A stretch of 34,062 nt of DNA, taken from positions 1 through 34,062 of the forward strand of contig JAGRPC010000112.1 in assembly GCA_020439925.1 (NCBI GenBank), read 5' to 3'. Origin of the DNA: Verrucomicrobiia bacterium (GTDB taxonomy: Bacteria > Verrucomicrobiota > Verrucomicrobiia > Verrucomicrobiales > DEV007). The notes beneath the pieces are model-generated. The model was given only the letters and a program-made list of their open reading frames with translations, was not told the DNA's origin and searched no databases. Positions 16,647 through 24,375 of the stretch are shown piece after piece. A program made the translations under genes and the position numbers. Position 1 is the stretch's first letter. The number at the start of each line of letters is the position of its first letter.

Positions 16647-17575
16647 TAGTTAAATTCTAGCGAAAGTTCAATAATTTTCAAACAAAGAGTTGAGTAGTCC
16701 ATTCCGACAGCAGCCGCCGCTTTGGGAAGGAGGCTGCTCTGGGTCATTCCAGGAATGGTGTTCACTTCGAGGACGAAAGGGACCGAATCCGAGTCGCGCA
16801 ACAACACGTCGACACGTGAATAGATCTCGATTCCGAGAGCCTGATGCGCCTTCAGAGCTTCGACTTGCACCGCTTTCGTAACCGCATCGGGGAGGTCGGC
16901 CGGGCAAAAATAATCAGTGCCCCCCTGCCCCGTCATCCACGGATACTTGTTGGAGATGTCGTAAAAGCCTGATCGCGGCTGAATATGAATGACGGGAAGA
17001 ACCTGCCCTCCCACGATGCCGACGGTGAGTTCCTTACCCGCGATGAGTTCCTCAACGAGAAGGTCGTCGGAATAGTTCGAGGCATCCTCGAACGCCGCAG
17101 ACCACTGCTCGGGAGAACGAACGAGATGAACCCCCACGCTGGAACCCTCGCGAGGGGGCTTTACGACACAGGGAATGCCGATCGATGCGGGAACTTCCTT
17201 CGTTTTCGAGGCAAAAATCACTTCGGAAGCCGGGGTGATCACCCCGGCATCGATGAAACGCTGTTTACTCAGGACCTTGTCAAAAGCCGTTTCCGAACTC
17301 GCTCGGCGTGCCCCGGTATAGGGAATACCGCGGGCTTCCAGCTCCGCCTGAATCTGCCCGTCCTCCCCGAACGTACCGTGAATGACATTGAAGGCGAGAT
17401 CGGTCCCGGCGGGAAGTTCGAAGTCGGTGCCCCTGACATCAACCAGAGAGACCTTTCCGACTTTCCCCTCGAGAGCTCCTACCACCCCCTTGGCCGAAGC
17501 AAGGGAGACTTCTCGTTCCGATCCGGGACCACCCGCGAGGACGGCGACATGCAGAGTGTTGAGGGGAGACATCAT
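16646..17575 (-). CDS. ddl: D-alanine--D-alanine ligase
   Basis: ATP-grasp enzyme making D-Ala-D-Ala for peptidoglycan. At 309 residues it is typical of DdlB-type enzymes. Visible motifs: VAVLAGGPGSEREVSLASA at the N-terminus, AFNVIHGTFGEDGQIQAELE, IPYTGARRASSETAFDK, the ATP-grasp KPPREGSSVGV, EELIAGKELTVGIV, and the metal-binding LEVNTIPGMTQSSLLPKAA near the C-terminus. Tight spacing (37 bases after murC-murB; one-base overlap with ftsQ) places it within the operon. The start at 17575 gives a double Met; the second, three bases downstream, is equally possible. Confidence 0.97.
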   Translation of the reverse strand: MMSPLNTLHVAVLAGGPGSEREVSLASAKGVVGALEGKVGKVSLVDVRGTDFELPAGTDLAFNVIHGTFGEDGQIQAELEARGIPYTGARRASSETAFDKVLSKQRFIDAGVITPASEVIFASKTKEVPASIGIPCVVKPPREGSSVGVHLVRSPEQWSAAFEDASNYSDDLLVEELIAGKELTVGIVGGQVLPVIHIQPRSGFYDISNKYPWMTGQGGTDYFCPADLPDAVTKAVQVEALKAHQALGIEIYSRVDVLLRDSDSVPFVLEVNTIPGMTQSSLLPKAAAAVGMDYSTLCLKIIELSLEFN

Positions 17576-17611
17576 AGGAAACGGTTTCTGGTCGGTTGAG
17601 GGTGAATGATT

Positions 17612-19924
17612 TCAAACGGGCTCGTCCTGTCCGATAATCTGGACCTCGGTCTCAAGTTCGATTCCGCGTTCTTTCAGAGCCACCGCCTTGATCTCGGCGA
17701 TGAGGTCAAGCACGTCCTTCGCCGTCGCGGCGCCTTCGTTAACGATGAAGTTCCCGTGTACCTCGCTGACTCGCGCCGCCCCTTTCGCGGCGTTCTTGAG
17801 CCCCATTTCGTCGACCAGTTGTCCCGCGCCCACGGGCCCGGGGTTCTTGAAAACACATCCAGCACTTGCGGCCACCGGTTGGGAACTTTTCCGTTTGTCC
17901 TTCGAGGCATTCATGCGTGCAGCGATGTCGTCATCGGAGGTCGGCGTGCCCTTGAATACGGCGGAAACGGCGACATTGTGGGCCAGTTCGGGCACGTGGC
18001 GATAATAATGACGGATCTCTTCGACCGTTTTCTCAAAAACGGTTCCCTGCGCATCCACCATCTTCACCCTGACGACCTGGTCAAAAGTCTCCCAGCCCAT
18101 CGCCCCTGCATTCATTCGGAGGCTGCCTCCGACATTACCGGGAATTCCCTCCATCCACTCAAAATCTCCCAGTCCCGCAGACTGAGCCGCGGCGGCAAGA
18201 GCTTTGAATTTCACGCCAGCGCCGGCACGGACGGTGTTGCCTTCGACACTGATTTCACCGAATTCGCCCCGAACCGGATTCATGACCACTCCGGGAATCC
18301 CACCGTCCCGCACAAGCAGGTTTGAACCGCGCCCGACAACACGCAAGGGCATTCCGCCCTCGGCGCAGTGCTTCACAATGCGGGCCAGTCCCTCCACGGT
18401 GGTCGGCTCGATCCAGAACTGAGCCGGTCCCCCCACCTTCATCGTGGTGTGCCTCCGCATCGGTTCGTAGAGCTTCAGAATCCCATCCGGCTCGGCGAGG
18501 ATGTCGCGCAAGCGGTCAAGAGTCCCGAGGTCTCTCGCGAGACGGGTTCCGATCTCGTGAACGTTTCCTGCCCCCAGGGTGATGAGCCAGTCGCCCGGTT
18601 CGAGCCGTTGCCCGACAGCAAGGTGAAGAGTCGAAAGGTCGGGATGGAACGTCACCTTTTCCACATCACCGTTCTCCAGGACCGCATCCACAATGGTCTG
18701 TCCCGAGACTCCCGGAATGGGGGGCTCGCTCGCCGCATAAACATCGGTCACCCATAGTTCATCGACGCCCCCGAAACAGCGGCCGAACTCCTCACGCAGG
18801 AGTTGGGTACGGGTGTAGCGGTGCGGTTGAAACACCACGACAAGCCGACCGGCGTGCTGGGACCGCGCCGTCTGAATGGTCGCGGCAATCTCCGAGGGAT
18901 GGTGTCCGTAGTCATCCACGATGGTGACGCGATCGCTGTTTCGCTTCAGTTCGAAGCGGCGCTTGGCACCGCGGAAGGATCCAAGGGCTTCGTCGATCCG
19001 GTCAAAAGCCACCCCGACTTCAAGGGCGAGGGCGATCGCCGCCAGCGAGTTGAGCACGTTGTGACGCCCGGGAATCCCGAGGAAAACTCGACCGATCTCC
19101 TCCCCCTTTCGGCCCACCGTGAATTCCGTCCCCGCACCGCGCGGCGAAAGGTCACTGGCGGAAACATCGAAATCCCGGTTCCACCCATAACTGATCGCGT
19201 TCTTTCGCCCCTCGCAGACACGGCGGGCGTTCGCATCTTCTCCGCAGTAGATGATCTTGCCTTGAGTCTGGTCGCAGTACTGGCCGAAAACGGCACAAAT
19301 CGCATCAAGCCCGTCGTAAAAGTCCAGATGCTCGGCTTCGACGTTGAGAAGAATGGCGTGTTCGGGATGAAAATTGACGAGAGTGCCGTCGCTTTCGTCG
19401 CCTTCGGCGACAAACCAGTCTCCTTTCTCTTCCCAGTTCGCATTGGTACCGAGAATCGGGATCTCTGCCCCGACGTAGTGGGAAGGCGCCTTGCCGCCGA
19501 CACGCAGGACGTGCGCGGTAAGCGAGGAAGTGGTCGTTTTACCGTGGGTCCCCGCGACCACGATTCCCTTTTTCCCAAGCATGATCGCGGAGAGTGCCTC
19601 GGCCCTCCGCAGCAGGGGAATCCCCCGCTTCAGCGCCTCGTCGTATGAGGCATTGCCCGGTTTGATGGCGCTGGAATAAATCACCACATCGGTTCCAACG
19701 ACCGCTTCGGCGGAATGGGGACTGGAAAAGTAGAGACCGGCCTTCTCGAGCCGCTCCGTTTCACGCGAAGTCACCTTGTCGGAACCGGAAACGCGGTGCC
19801 CCAACCCGAGCAGAAGAGATGCAAGTCCGCTCATACCCGAACCGGCTACGCCGATCAGATGAACGCGCAGCGGTTCCTCACGCTTCGCGAAGCGTTCGCC
19901 CCAGGTTTTGCAGAGATCGCTCAT
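17612..19924 (-). CDS. murC-murB: Bifunctional MurC-MurB fusion: UDP-MurNAc--L-Ala ligase and UDP-MurNAc dehydrogenase
   Basis: A 770-residue fusion. Residues 1 to about 455 are MurC: LIGVAGSGMSGLASLL (Rossmann start), the P-loop VAGTHGKTTTSS, AEGDESDGTL, NVEAEHLDFY and DDYGHHPSEI. After a short linker, about 475 to the end is MurB: MRRHTTMKVGGPAQFWIEP, GRGSNLLVRDGGIPG, EGIPGNVGGSLRMNAGA (FAD site) and the C-terminal ETEVQIIG with the conserved Glu. The position normally occupied by the catalytic proton-donating Ser reads Cys (SAGCVFKNP). The protein would add L-Ala to UDP-MurNAc and reduce UDP-GlcNAc-enolpyruvate, the two adjacent cytoplasmic steps in reverse domain order. I start at ATG 19924; a GTG at 19930 overlapping the murG stop (GTGA) is an alternative. 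Downstream is ddl, so three consecutive precursor steps are clustered. Confidence 0.96.
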   Translation of the reverse strand: MSDLCKTWGERFAKREEPLRVHLIGVAGSGMSGLASLLLGLGHRVSGSDKVTSRETERLEKAGLYFSSPHSAEAVVGTDVVIYSSAIKPGNASYDEALKRGIPLLRRAEALSAIMLGKKGIVVAGTHGKTTTSSLTAHVLRVGGKAPSHYVGAEIPILGTNANWEEKGDWFVAEGDESDGTLVNFHPEHAILLNVEAEHLDFYDGLDAICAVFGQYCDQTQGKIIYCGEDANARRVCEGRKNAISYGWNRDFDVSASDLSPRGAGTEFTVGRKGEEIGRVFLGIPGRHNVLNSLAAIALALEVGVAFDRIDEALGSFRGAKRRFELKRNSDRVTIVDDYGHHPSEIAATIQTARSQHAGRLVVVFQPHRYTRTQLLREEFGRCFGGVDELWVTDVYAASEPPIPGVSGQTIVDAVLENGDVEKVTFHPDLSTLHLAVGQRLEPGDWLITLGAGNVHEIGTRLARDLGTLDRLRDILAEPDGILKLYEPMRRHTTMKVGGPAQFWIEPTTVEGLARIVKHCAEGGMPLRVVGRGSNLLVRDGGIPGVVMNPVRGEFGEISVEGNTVRAGAGVKFKALAAAAQSAGLGDFEWMEGIPGNVGGSLRMNAGAMGWETFDQVVRVKMVDAQGTVFEKTVEEIRHYYRHVPELAHNVAVSAVFKGTPTSDDDIAARMNASKDKRKSSQPVAASAGCVFKNPGPVGAGQLVDEMGLKNAAKGAARVSEVHGNFIVNEGAATAKDVLDLIAEIKAVALKERGIELETEVQIIGQDEPV

Positions 19925-19926
19925 AG

Positions 19927-21036
19927 TCACTTTTTCAAACTGCCCTCAATTACTTCGCAGACTCTTTGCGAAGCATCCCCCAGAGCGAGTCGCTCCGCAG
20001 CTTCAGACATCGCTGCAAGCTTCTCCCGATCAAGGATCAAAGAGATGATTTTTCCTCCAAAGTTTTCCTCGTTCAAATCCCGCTGCGGCCACAGCTCCGC
20101 TGCCCCGGGAGCCGAAAAAATCTCGGCATTTCGCGTCTGGTGATCCTCAGCCGCATAGGGATAGGGTATGAGAACCGAAGGCAGCCGATAATAGCCGAGT
20201 TCGGTCAGGGTCGACGCCCCCGAACGACAAATGGCGAGGTCGGCGGCAGCGAGGGCAAACTGCATGTCTGAGCAAAAACTGAGCAAATGGCCGACCCCGG
20301 GGGTGGCGTCATAGGACGGTTTTACAAGATCGTAGTCCCCCGGTCCGCTGATGTGGAGCACCTGAATATCCGCGTCGGAGAAGGCAGGCAAACTCGCGGC
20401 GACGAGTTCGTTGACCCTTCTTGCGCCCTGGCTCCCGCCCATCACCATGAGCGTCTTCTTTCCCGCTTCGAGGCCAAAGTAGGCGAGGCCTTCCTCCTTT
20501 GAGGGTCGGCTGACCACGGAAGGCCGCAGCGGAGTGCCAACGACTTCGACTCGTTTTCCCGATCCGAAACATCGAGCACAGGCCTCGAACCCAACCAGCA
20601 CAGCCAGGGAAAACCTGGCATTGAGCCGGTTCGCCTTTCCCGGAATGGCATTCGACTCGTGGATGAAGGTCGGAAGCCCCATCGACTTGCCCGCCGCCAG
20701 CGGAGCGGCCGAGGTGAACCCCCCCATTCCCAGCACCGCGTGGGCACCGAAGCTGCGAAGGAGTTTGCGGCAGGAGAAGAAAGACTTCAAAAAGGCGAGG
20801 AGGAAACCGGGCATCTTCAGTGAGAAAACCCCAGGCATGGCAATCGATGGCATGCGCTCGAAGCGCAGGTGCCCGTATCCTTCGGTCGCCATGGCATCGA
20901 TCTGCTTTTCCGAAATCAGGAGCAGGACCTCTCCGCCTTCTGCTGTCCATGCCTCGGCCACGGCGATGCCGGGGAAAAGATGCCCCCCGGTTCCTCCGCA
21001 GGCGATAACCAAACGCTTCCCGGAATTATTTAACAT
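19927..21036 (-). CDS. murG: UDP-GlcNAc transferase MurG (lipid II synthesis)
   Basis: Membrane-associated GT-B glycosyltransferase adding GlcNAc to lipid I. With the ATG at 21036 it has 369 residues and begins MLNNSGKRLVIACGGTGGHLFPGIAVAEAW; the GGTGGHLFP loop normally sits within ~20 residues of the start, which favours this ATG over the one at 21078. Other motifs: GAHAVLGMGGFTSAAPLAAG, PTFIHESNAIPGKANR, LMVMGGSQGARRVNE, ICRSGASTLTELGYYRLPSVLIPYPYAAEDHQTRNAE, all diagnostic of MurG. It is the first gene of the division cluster in this window; its stop overlaps or abuts the murC start. A 12-bp AT-rich palindrome lies two bases upstream of the chosen start. Confidence 0.96.
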   Translation of the reverse strand: MLNNSGKRLVIACGGTGGHLFPGIAVAEAWTAEGGEVLLLISEKQIDAMATEGYGHLRFERMPSIAMPGVFSLKMPGFLLAFLKSFFSCRKLLRSFGAHAVLGMGGFTSAAPLAAGKSMGLPTFIHESNAIPGKANRLNARFSLAVLVGFEACARCFGSGKRVEVVGTPLRPSVVSRPSKEEGLAYFGLEAGKKTLMVMGGSQGARRVNELVAASLPAFSDADIQVLHISGPGDYDLVKPSYDATPGVGHLLSFCSDMQFALAAADLAICRSGASTLTELGYYRLPSVLIPYPYAAEDHQTRNAEIFSAPGAAELWPQRDLNEENFGGKIISLILDREKLAAMSEAAERLALGDASQRVCEVIEGSLKK

Positions 21037-21037
21037 G

Positions 21038-21049
21038 TGATAATTATCA
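21038..21049. promoter_or_regulatory. AT-rich perfect palindrome at the murG start
   Basis: TGATAATTATCA is self-complementary over 12 bases and ends two bases before the murG ATG (21036). On the minus strand it includes GATAAT, a possible -10 element, which would make the transcript nearly leaderless. Either an operator or part of a promoter; no close -35 match is seen. Confidence 0.3.
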
Positions 21050-21160
21050 GATCTTGCGTGATTTCGCAGTGAATTCAACCGCAGATCCGCAACGCGAGCA
21101 CTTTTTACGGATGCGTCAACGAAGGCCTTTCACGATTTCCGCCCCGGAGCGAAAAAAGCC

Positions 21161-22114
21161 TCATTCCCGCGCCACGACCACGCGAAGGGCCGAGGGAAGC
21201 ACACGGATGGTCTGGGGAGTCTTGGCGATGACATCACCGTCGACCTGGATATCCAGGACCGGATTGGTGCGGATTTCCACCGTTTCCACCGCCCACTGCG
21301 TCACCATCTGGGAAGCGTCCAGATCAAAAAACTCGTCTCCAATGAGCCGGTCGAGCCCGGTCATTTTCCCGGCAAGCTGCACAATTCCCTCGATGTTTGC
21401 CCTTTTCAGGAGGAAGACATCCAGTTTGCCATCACACACATCGACCGAGGGTGCAAGGGTCAGCCTCCCCACTCCCACCGTGCCCGCATTGGCAACGACG
21501 CAGGCGACTCCGCTGGCTTCGATAATTTCCTTTCCATCGAGAACAATCTGATACTTCGCCTCGGGAGTTTCCTGCAGCTGCTTGATGCCCGCCCAGACGT
21601 AGGCCAACTTTCCGAACTGGTCCTTTAGTTCGCGTGTCGCTTCCTGCACGACACCTACCTCGATCCCGCACCCGATGCGAAGGAGAAAGGGCTGCTCCCC
21701 CATCATTCCCACATCGATGCGTTTGGTGAAATAACGCTCCCCGCAAACCAGCTCGCAGCCTTTTTCGAGTTGCGTGGGGAGCCTGAGCTCCGACGCCACG
21801 AGGTTGCCGGTGCCTCCCCCCAGAATCAGCATGGGCACATCGGTCCCGAGCAGCCCTGCTGCCACCTCCATGACGGTTCCGTCGCCTCCGTATACGGCAA
21901 CCACCTCGGCCCCGTCCTCCACCGCCTTTCGGGCGAGGACACTCCCGTCGCCGGGCCCATGGGTGATGGAAATGTCCCACCGAATCCCGGCGTCGCGAAA
22001 AGCCTGGTTGAGAATGGCCAGCAGCGGGATACGGCGTGACGGAGCAGGATTCACGACAACCTCAATCTTTGCCGGTTTCCTGTGGCTCTGAGTTTCGCCC
22101 GATTTGCCTGCCAT
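21161..22114 (-). CDS. Diacylglycerol kinase-like lipid kinase (YegS/BmrU/DagK family)
   Basis: A 317-residue soluble lipid kinase of the diacylglycerol/sphingosine kinase fold, phosphorylating a lipid headgroup with ATP. The catalytic-domain motifs are clear: VVVNPAPSRR at the start, AVYGGDGTVMEVAAGL with GGDGT at 76-80, and ILGGGTGNLVASELRLP with GGGTGN at 99-104. The C-terminal beta-sandwich continues with GVACVVANAGTVGVGRLTLAPSVDVCDGKLDVFLL and ends IQVDGDVIAKTPQTIRVLPSALRVVV, both typical. The gene lies 124 bases upstream of murG on the same strand and could be cotranscribed, linking lipid recycling with lipid II synthesis; that is inference. It is divergent from phoB-like. The exact lipid cannot be told from sequence. 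Confidence 0.9.
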   Translation of the reverse strand: MAGKSGETQSHRKPAKIEVVVNPAPSRRIPLLAILNQAFRDAGIRWDISITHGPGDGSVLARKAVEDGAEVVAVYGGDGTVMEVAAGLLGTDVPMLILGGGTGNLVASELRLPTQLEKGCELVCGERYFTKRIDVGMMGEQPFLLRIGCGIEVGVVQEATRELKDQFGKLAYVWAGIKQLQETPEAKYQIVLDGKEIIEASGVACVVANAGTVGVGRLTLAPSVDVCDGKLDVFLLKRANIEGIVQLAGKMTGLDRLIGDEFFDLDASQMVTQWAVETVEIRTNPVLDIQVDGDVIAKTPQTIRVLPSALRVVVARE

Positions 22115-22201
22115 GAGGTGGGAGAATAGGCTCTTTTCCCAAAATCGTCACTTGGTTATTCCGAAACGCCGACAACACCGGCTTGTCGCAACCGTGAGCA
22201 T

Positions 22202-22217
22202 GTGACAGCATTGTCAC
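22202..22217. promoter_or_regulatory. Perfect inverted repeat GTGACA-N4-TGTCAC upstream of the response-regulator gene
   Basis: Two perfect six-base arms around GCAT, in the 164-base divergent region between the lipid kinase and phoB-like genes, 61 bases before the phoB-like ATG. Extra GTCAC words occur at 22147 and 22243, the latter within a GTCACTTG repeated at 22147-22154 and 22243-22250. The TGTCAC heptamer-like words recall Pho-box half-sites but the geometry is inverted rather than direct. Probably an operator; the regulator is unknown. Confidence 0.45.
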
Positions 22218-22278
22218 CGACGCCGTCTTTCTATTGGGAAAAGTCACTTGACACTGCCAGCGACCTTTTTCTCACCCC

Positions 22279-22959
22279 ATGCCCTCCATTCTGATCGTCG
22301 ATGATGAGGAAGATATTCGCGAGCTCATCGCGATGAATCTCCTCCGCGAAGAAGACTACAAGTTGCTCGAAGCCGTCAACGGACTCGAAGCCCTCAAGAT
22401 GGCCAAAGAGCTAAGGCCGGACCTCATCATTCTCGACCTCATGCTCCCCGGGATGGACGGTCTCAACGTCTATCGGAACCTTCGAGAAGACCCTCGCACC
22501 AAGGCCGTTCCCGTGATCATGCTGACGGCGCGTGGACGCCTCGAGGAGAAAATCGTCGGGCTCGAACTCGGGGCTGATGATTATCTTTCCAAGCCCTTCA
22601 GCCCCCGTGAACTGATGCTCCGGGTGCGCAACCTCCTCCGCCGCACCAATCCGAATCAGGGAGGCAGCATCGTCGAGTCGGGACCCTTCAGCCTCGATAA
22701 GAACGCCTTGAAGCTCCACCTCGAAGGAACCGCCATCGACTTGACGGCCACCGAGTTCAAGCTGCTCCTCATCATGATCGAGTCGCCCGGCATCACCCAG
22801 GAACGGGGAGAACTGCTCAAGAAGGTATGGGGATACAGCGACCTCATCCAGACTCGCACCCTCGACACCCACATCAAGAGACTTCGCGAGAAGCTCGGGG
22901 AGCACGGAAATTCCATCGAAACCGTGCGCGGAGTGGGGTATCGTTTCCACGACGCGTGA
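22279..22959 (+). CDS. phoB: OmpR/PhoB-family response regulator
   Basis: A 226-residue two-component regulator. The receiver domain holds the acidic pocket (VDDEED, Asp8/Asp9), the phosphorylation site Asp53 in LIILDLMLPGMDG, Thr83 (IMLTARG) and Lys105 (SKPF). After a short linker the winged-helix DNA-binding domain follows: IDLTATEFKLLLIMIESPG, RGELLKKVWGYSDLIQTRTLDTHIKRLREKLGEHG, then IETVRGVGYRF. This arrangement and the cognate PhoR-like kinase, whose start overlaps its stop by four bases, suggest the phosphate-responsive PhoB group. No pst/phoU genes are within the window, so the phosphate role is inferred. It starts without a Shine-Dalgarno, after CTTTTTCTCACCCC. Confidence 0.93.
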   Translation: MPSILIVDDEEDIRELIAMNLLREEDYKLLEAVNGLEALKMAKELRPDLIILDLMLPGMDGLNVYRNLREDPRTKAVPVIMLTARGRLEEKIVGLELGADDYLSKPFSPRELMLRVRNLLRRTNPNQGGSIVESGPFSLDKNALKLHLEGTAIDLTATEFKLLLIMIESPGITQERGELLKKVWGYSDLIQTRTLDTHIKRLREKLGEHGNSIETVRGVGYRFHDA

Positions 22960-24323
22960 CCGGTCTTCCGGCCTTCACCTTGGACTCCCCTCTCACATTC
23001 CTGATCCTTGCGGCTCTGGCGGGCTGGTTCGCCTGGCGCTATTTCCGTCTCAAGCACGGAGTTCGCGACCTGACCCGAACGCTCCTCTCAACCACTCCGG
23101 AGAGCCAGTCGGATCTCCCTCCGGTACGCGAGCGACTCGTCCTTCCCGATCTGCGACGCGCCCTCGTGGAGACGCTTTCGGAGGCCGTGCTTCTGCGCGA
23201 TGCCGAGAGAAAGCAGCGGGAATTCCAGGATGCCCTCCTCAACGAGATCAAGGATGCCATTTTCATCCTCGATGCCAGCCGGGAGATTCGGTTCCTCAAC
23301 GAGGCGGCAAAGCAGCTCTTTCCCAGCGATCAACCTTACCAATCCCGCCACTTCTTCGACGTCTGCCGCGACCACCGCGTCTACGACACCCTCGAACTGG
23401 CTGAAGAAATCGGAGCGAAGGTTTCCGACCATGTCGCACTACACGTTCGCGAAGAAAAAAAGGACCGACTCAAGGAGGTGACCCTGCTCGTCGAGGCTGA
23501 ACCCCTCGTTTTCGGCGCGGAGAGTTCCCGGACCGGCTCCTGGATATTGCTCAAGGATATCACCGCCGAGCTTGAAACCGAACAGATCCGCAGGGATTTC
23601 GTGGCCAACGCGTCTCACGAGCTGCGCACCCCGCTCTCCATCATCAACGGCTACCTCGAGACCATGGACGAGGATGACACGGATCTCAACCAGGCCGTCT
23701 TTCGCCGTGCGGTTCGGACCATGCGCAAGCACGGCGAACGCATCGCCCGCATCGTCGACGACATGCTGACCATCTCGAAGCTGGAGGGCGCCACCGAACT
23801 CCTCGCGACCGAACCCTTCGATCTGCGAGATTCCGTGGAGGAAACGGTGCGGCAACTCGGCCCCATCATCGAGGAGAACCACGCACGCGTTTCGGTCGAG
23901 GCGGATCCCTCGGTCGACTGGACCCTTGCCGGTGACCGCTTTTACTGGGACCAGATCTTCTTCAATCTCATCGAGAACGCCCTGAAGCAGAACCCTGAAC
24001 CCGGATTGAAGATCAAGGTCCGGTTTACCTCGGCCGAAGGACGTCTCCTCATCTCCATCACCGACGATGGCATTGGCATTCCCGCCGCTGACATCCCCCT
24101 GATCTTCAAACGCTTCTATCGCGTCCAGAAGCACCACGCCCAGACGCAGGTGAAGGGAACCGGGCTCGGTCTGTCCATCGTCAAGCGCGCCGTCGAGGCC
24201 CATCACGGTCGGATCGAAGTCGAGAGCAAACCCGGCGTAAGAACCGTCTTCACCATCACCGTTCCTCAAAGCTTCATTCGGCAACCCGGTTCGCCCGCCG
24301 AAAAGAATAACGGTGAGGCTTGA
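22956..24323 (+). CDS. phoR: PhoR-like sensor histidine kinase
   Basis: Partner of the upstream regulator. I choose the GTG at 22956, which overlaps the regulator's stop (GTGA); a TTG at 22980 is possible, while an open frame back to 22827 runs inside the regulator gene and is not credible. The 455-residue protein has one TM segment (about 13-30, LTFLILAALAGWFAWRYF), a PAS-like domain (about 88-200, FQDALLNEIKDAIFILDASREIRFLN), the HisKA dimerisation helix with phospho-acceptor His221 (NASHELRTPLSIINGYLE), and the HATPase domain with N box FNLIENALKQN, G1 DDGIGIPAADI, F box FKRFYR and G2 GTGLGLSIVK. There is no periplasmic sensor loop, as in several PhoR proteins that sense through Pst/PhoU-type partners. 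Downstream is convergent with the metallo-beta-lactamase gene. Confidence 0.92.
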   Translation: MTGLPAFTLDSPLTFLILAALAGWFAWRYFRLKHGVRDLTRTLLSTTPESQSDLPPVRERLVLPDLRRALVETLSEAVLLRDAERKQREFQDALLNEIKDAIFILDASREIRFLNEAAKQLFPSDQPYQSRHFFDVCRDHRVYDTLELAEEIGAKVSDHVALHVREEKKDRLKEVTLLVEAEPLVFGAESSRTGSWILLKDITAELETEQIRRDFVANASHELRTPLSIINGYLETMDEDDTDLNQAVFRRAVRTMRKHGERIARIVDDMLTISKLEGATELLATEPFDLRDSVEETVRQLGPIIEENHARVSVEADPSVDWTLAGDRFYWDQIFFNLIENALKQNPEPGLKIKVRFTSAEGRLLISITDDGIGIPAADIPLIFKRFYRVQKHHAQTQVKGTGLGLSIVKRAVEAHHGRIEVESKPGVRTVFTITVPQSFIRQPGSPAEKNNGEA

Positions 24324-24348
24324 TTCCTCCGGGGCTCGGAATCCGACA

Positions 24349-24375
24349 GGGTTGGGCCTCCGACCAGACCCTTTT
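24349..24375 (+). terminator. Weak candidate terminator after the phoR-like gene
   Basis: GGGT-TG-GG pairs with CC-AG-ACCC around a seven-base loop and is followed by TTTT. The stem has an internal mismatch and the T-run is short and touches the convergent gene's stop, so this is a weak call. Confidence 0.3.

Noticed and set aside
22248..22271. Perfect TTGACA -35 element before phoB
   Set aside because: No -10-like hexamer lies 15-19 bases downstream, and the start codon follows only 25 bases later, leaving no room for a normal promoter.
22827..22955. Upstream ATG for the PhoR-like gene inside phoB
   Set aside because: It would create 43 residues encoded in another frame of the winged-helix domain, with no hydrophobic or conserved content; the GTG overlapping the stop is the better start.
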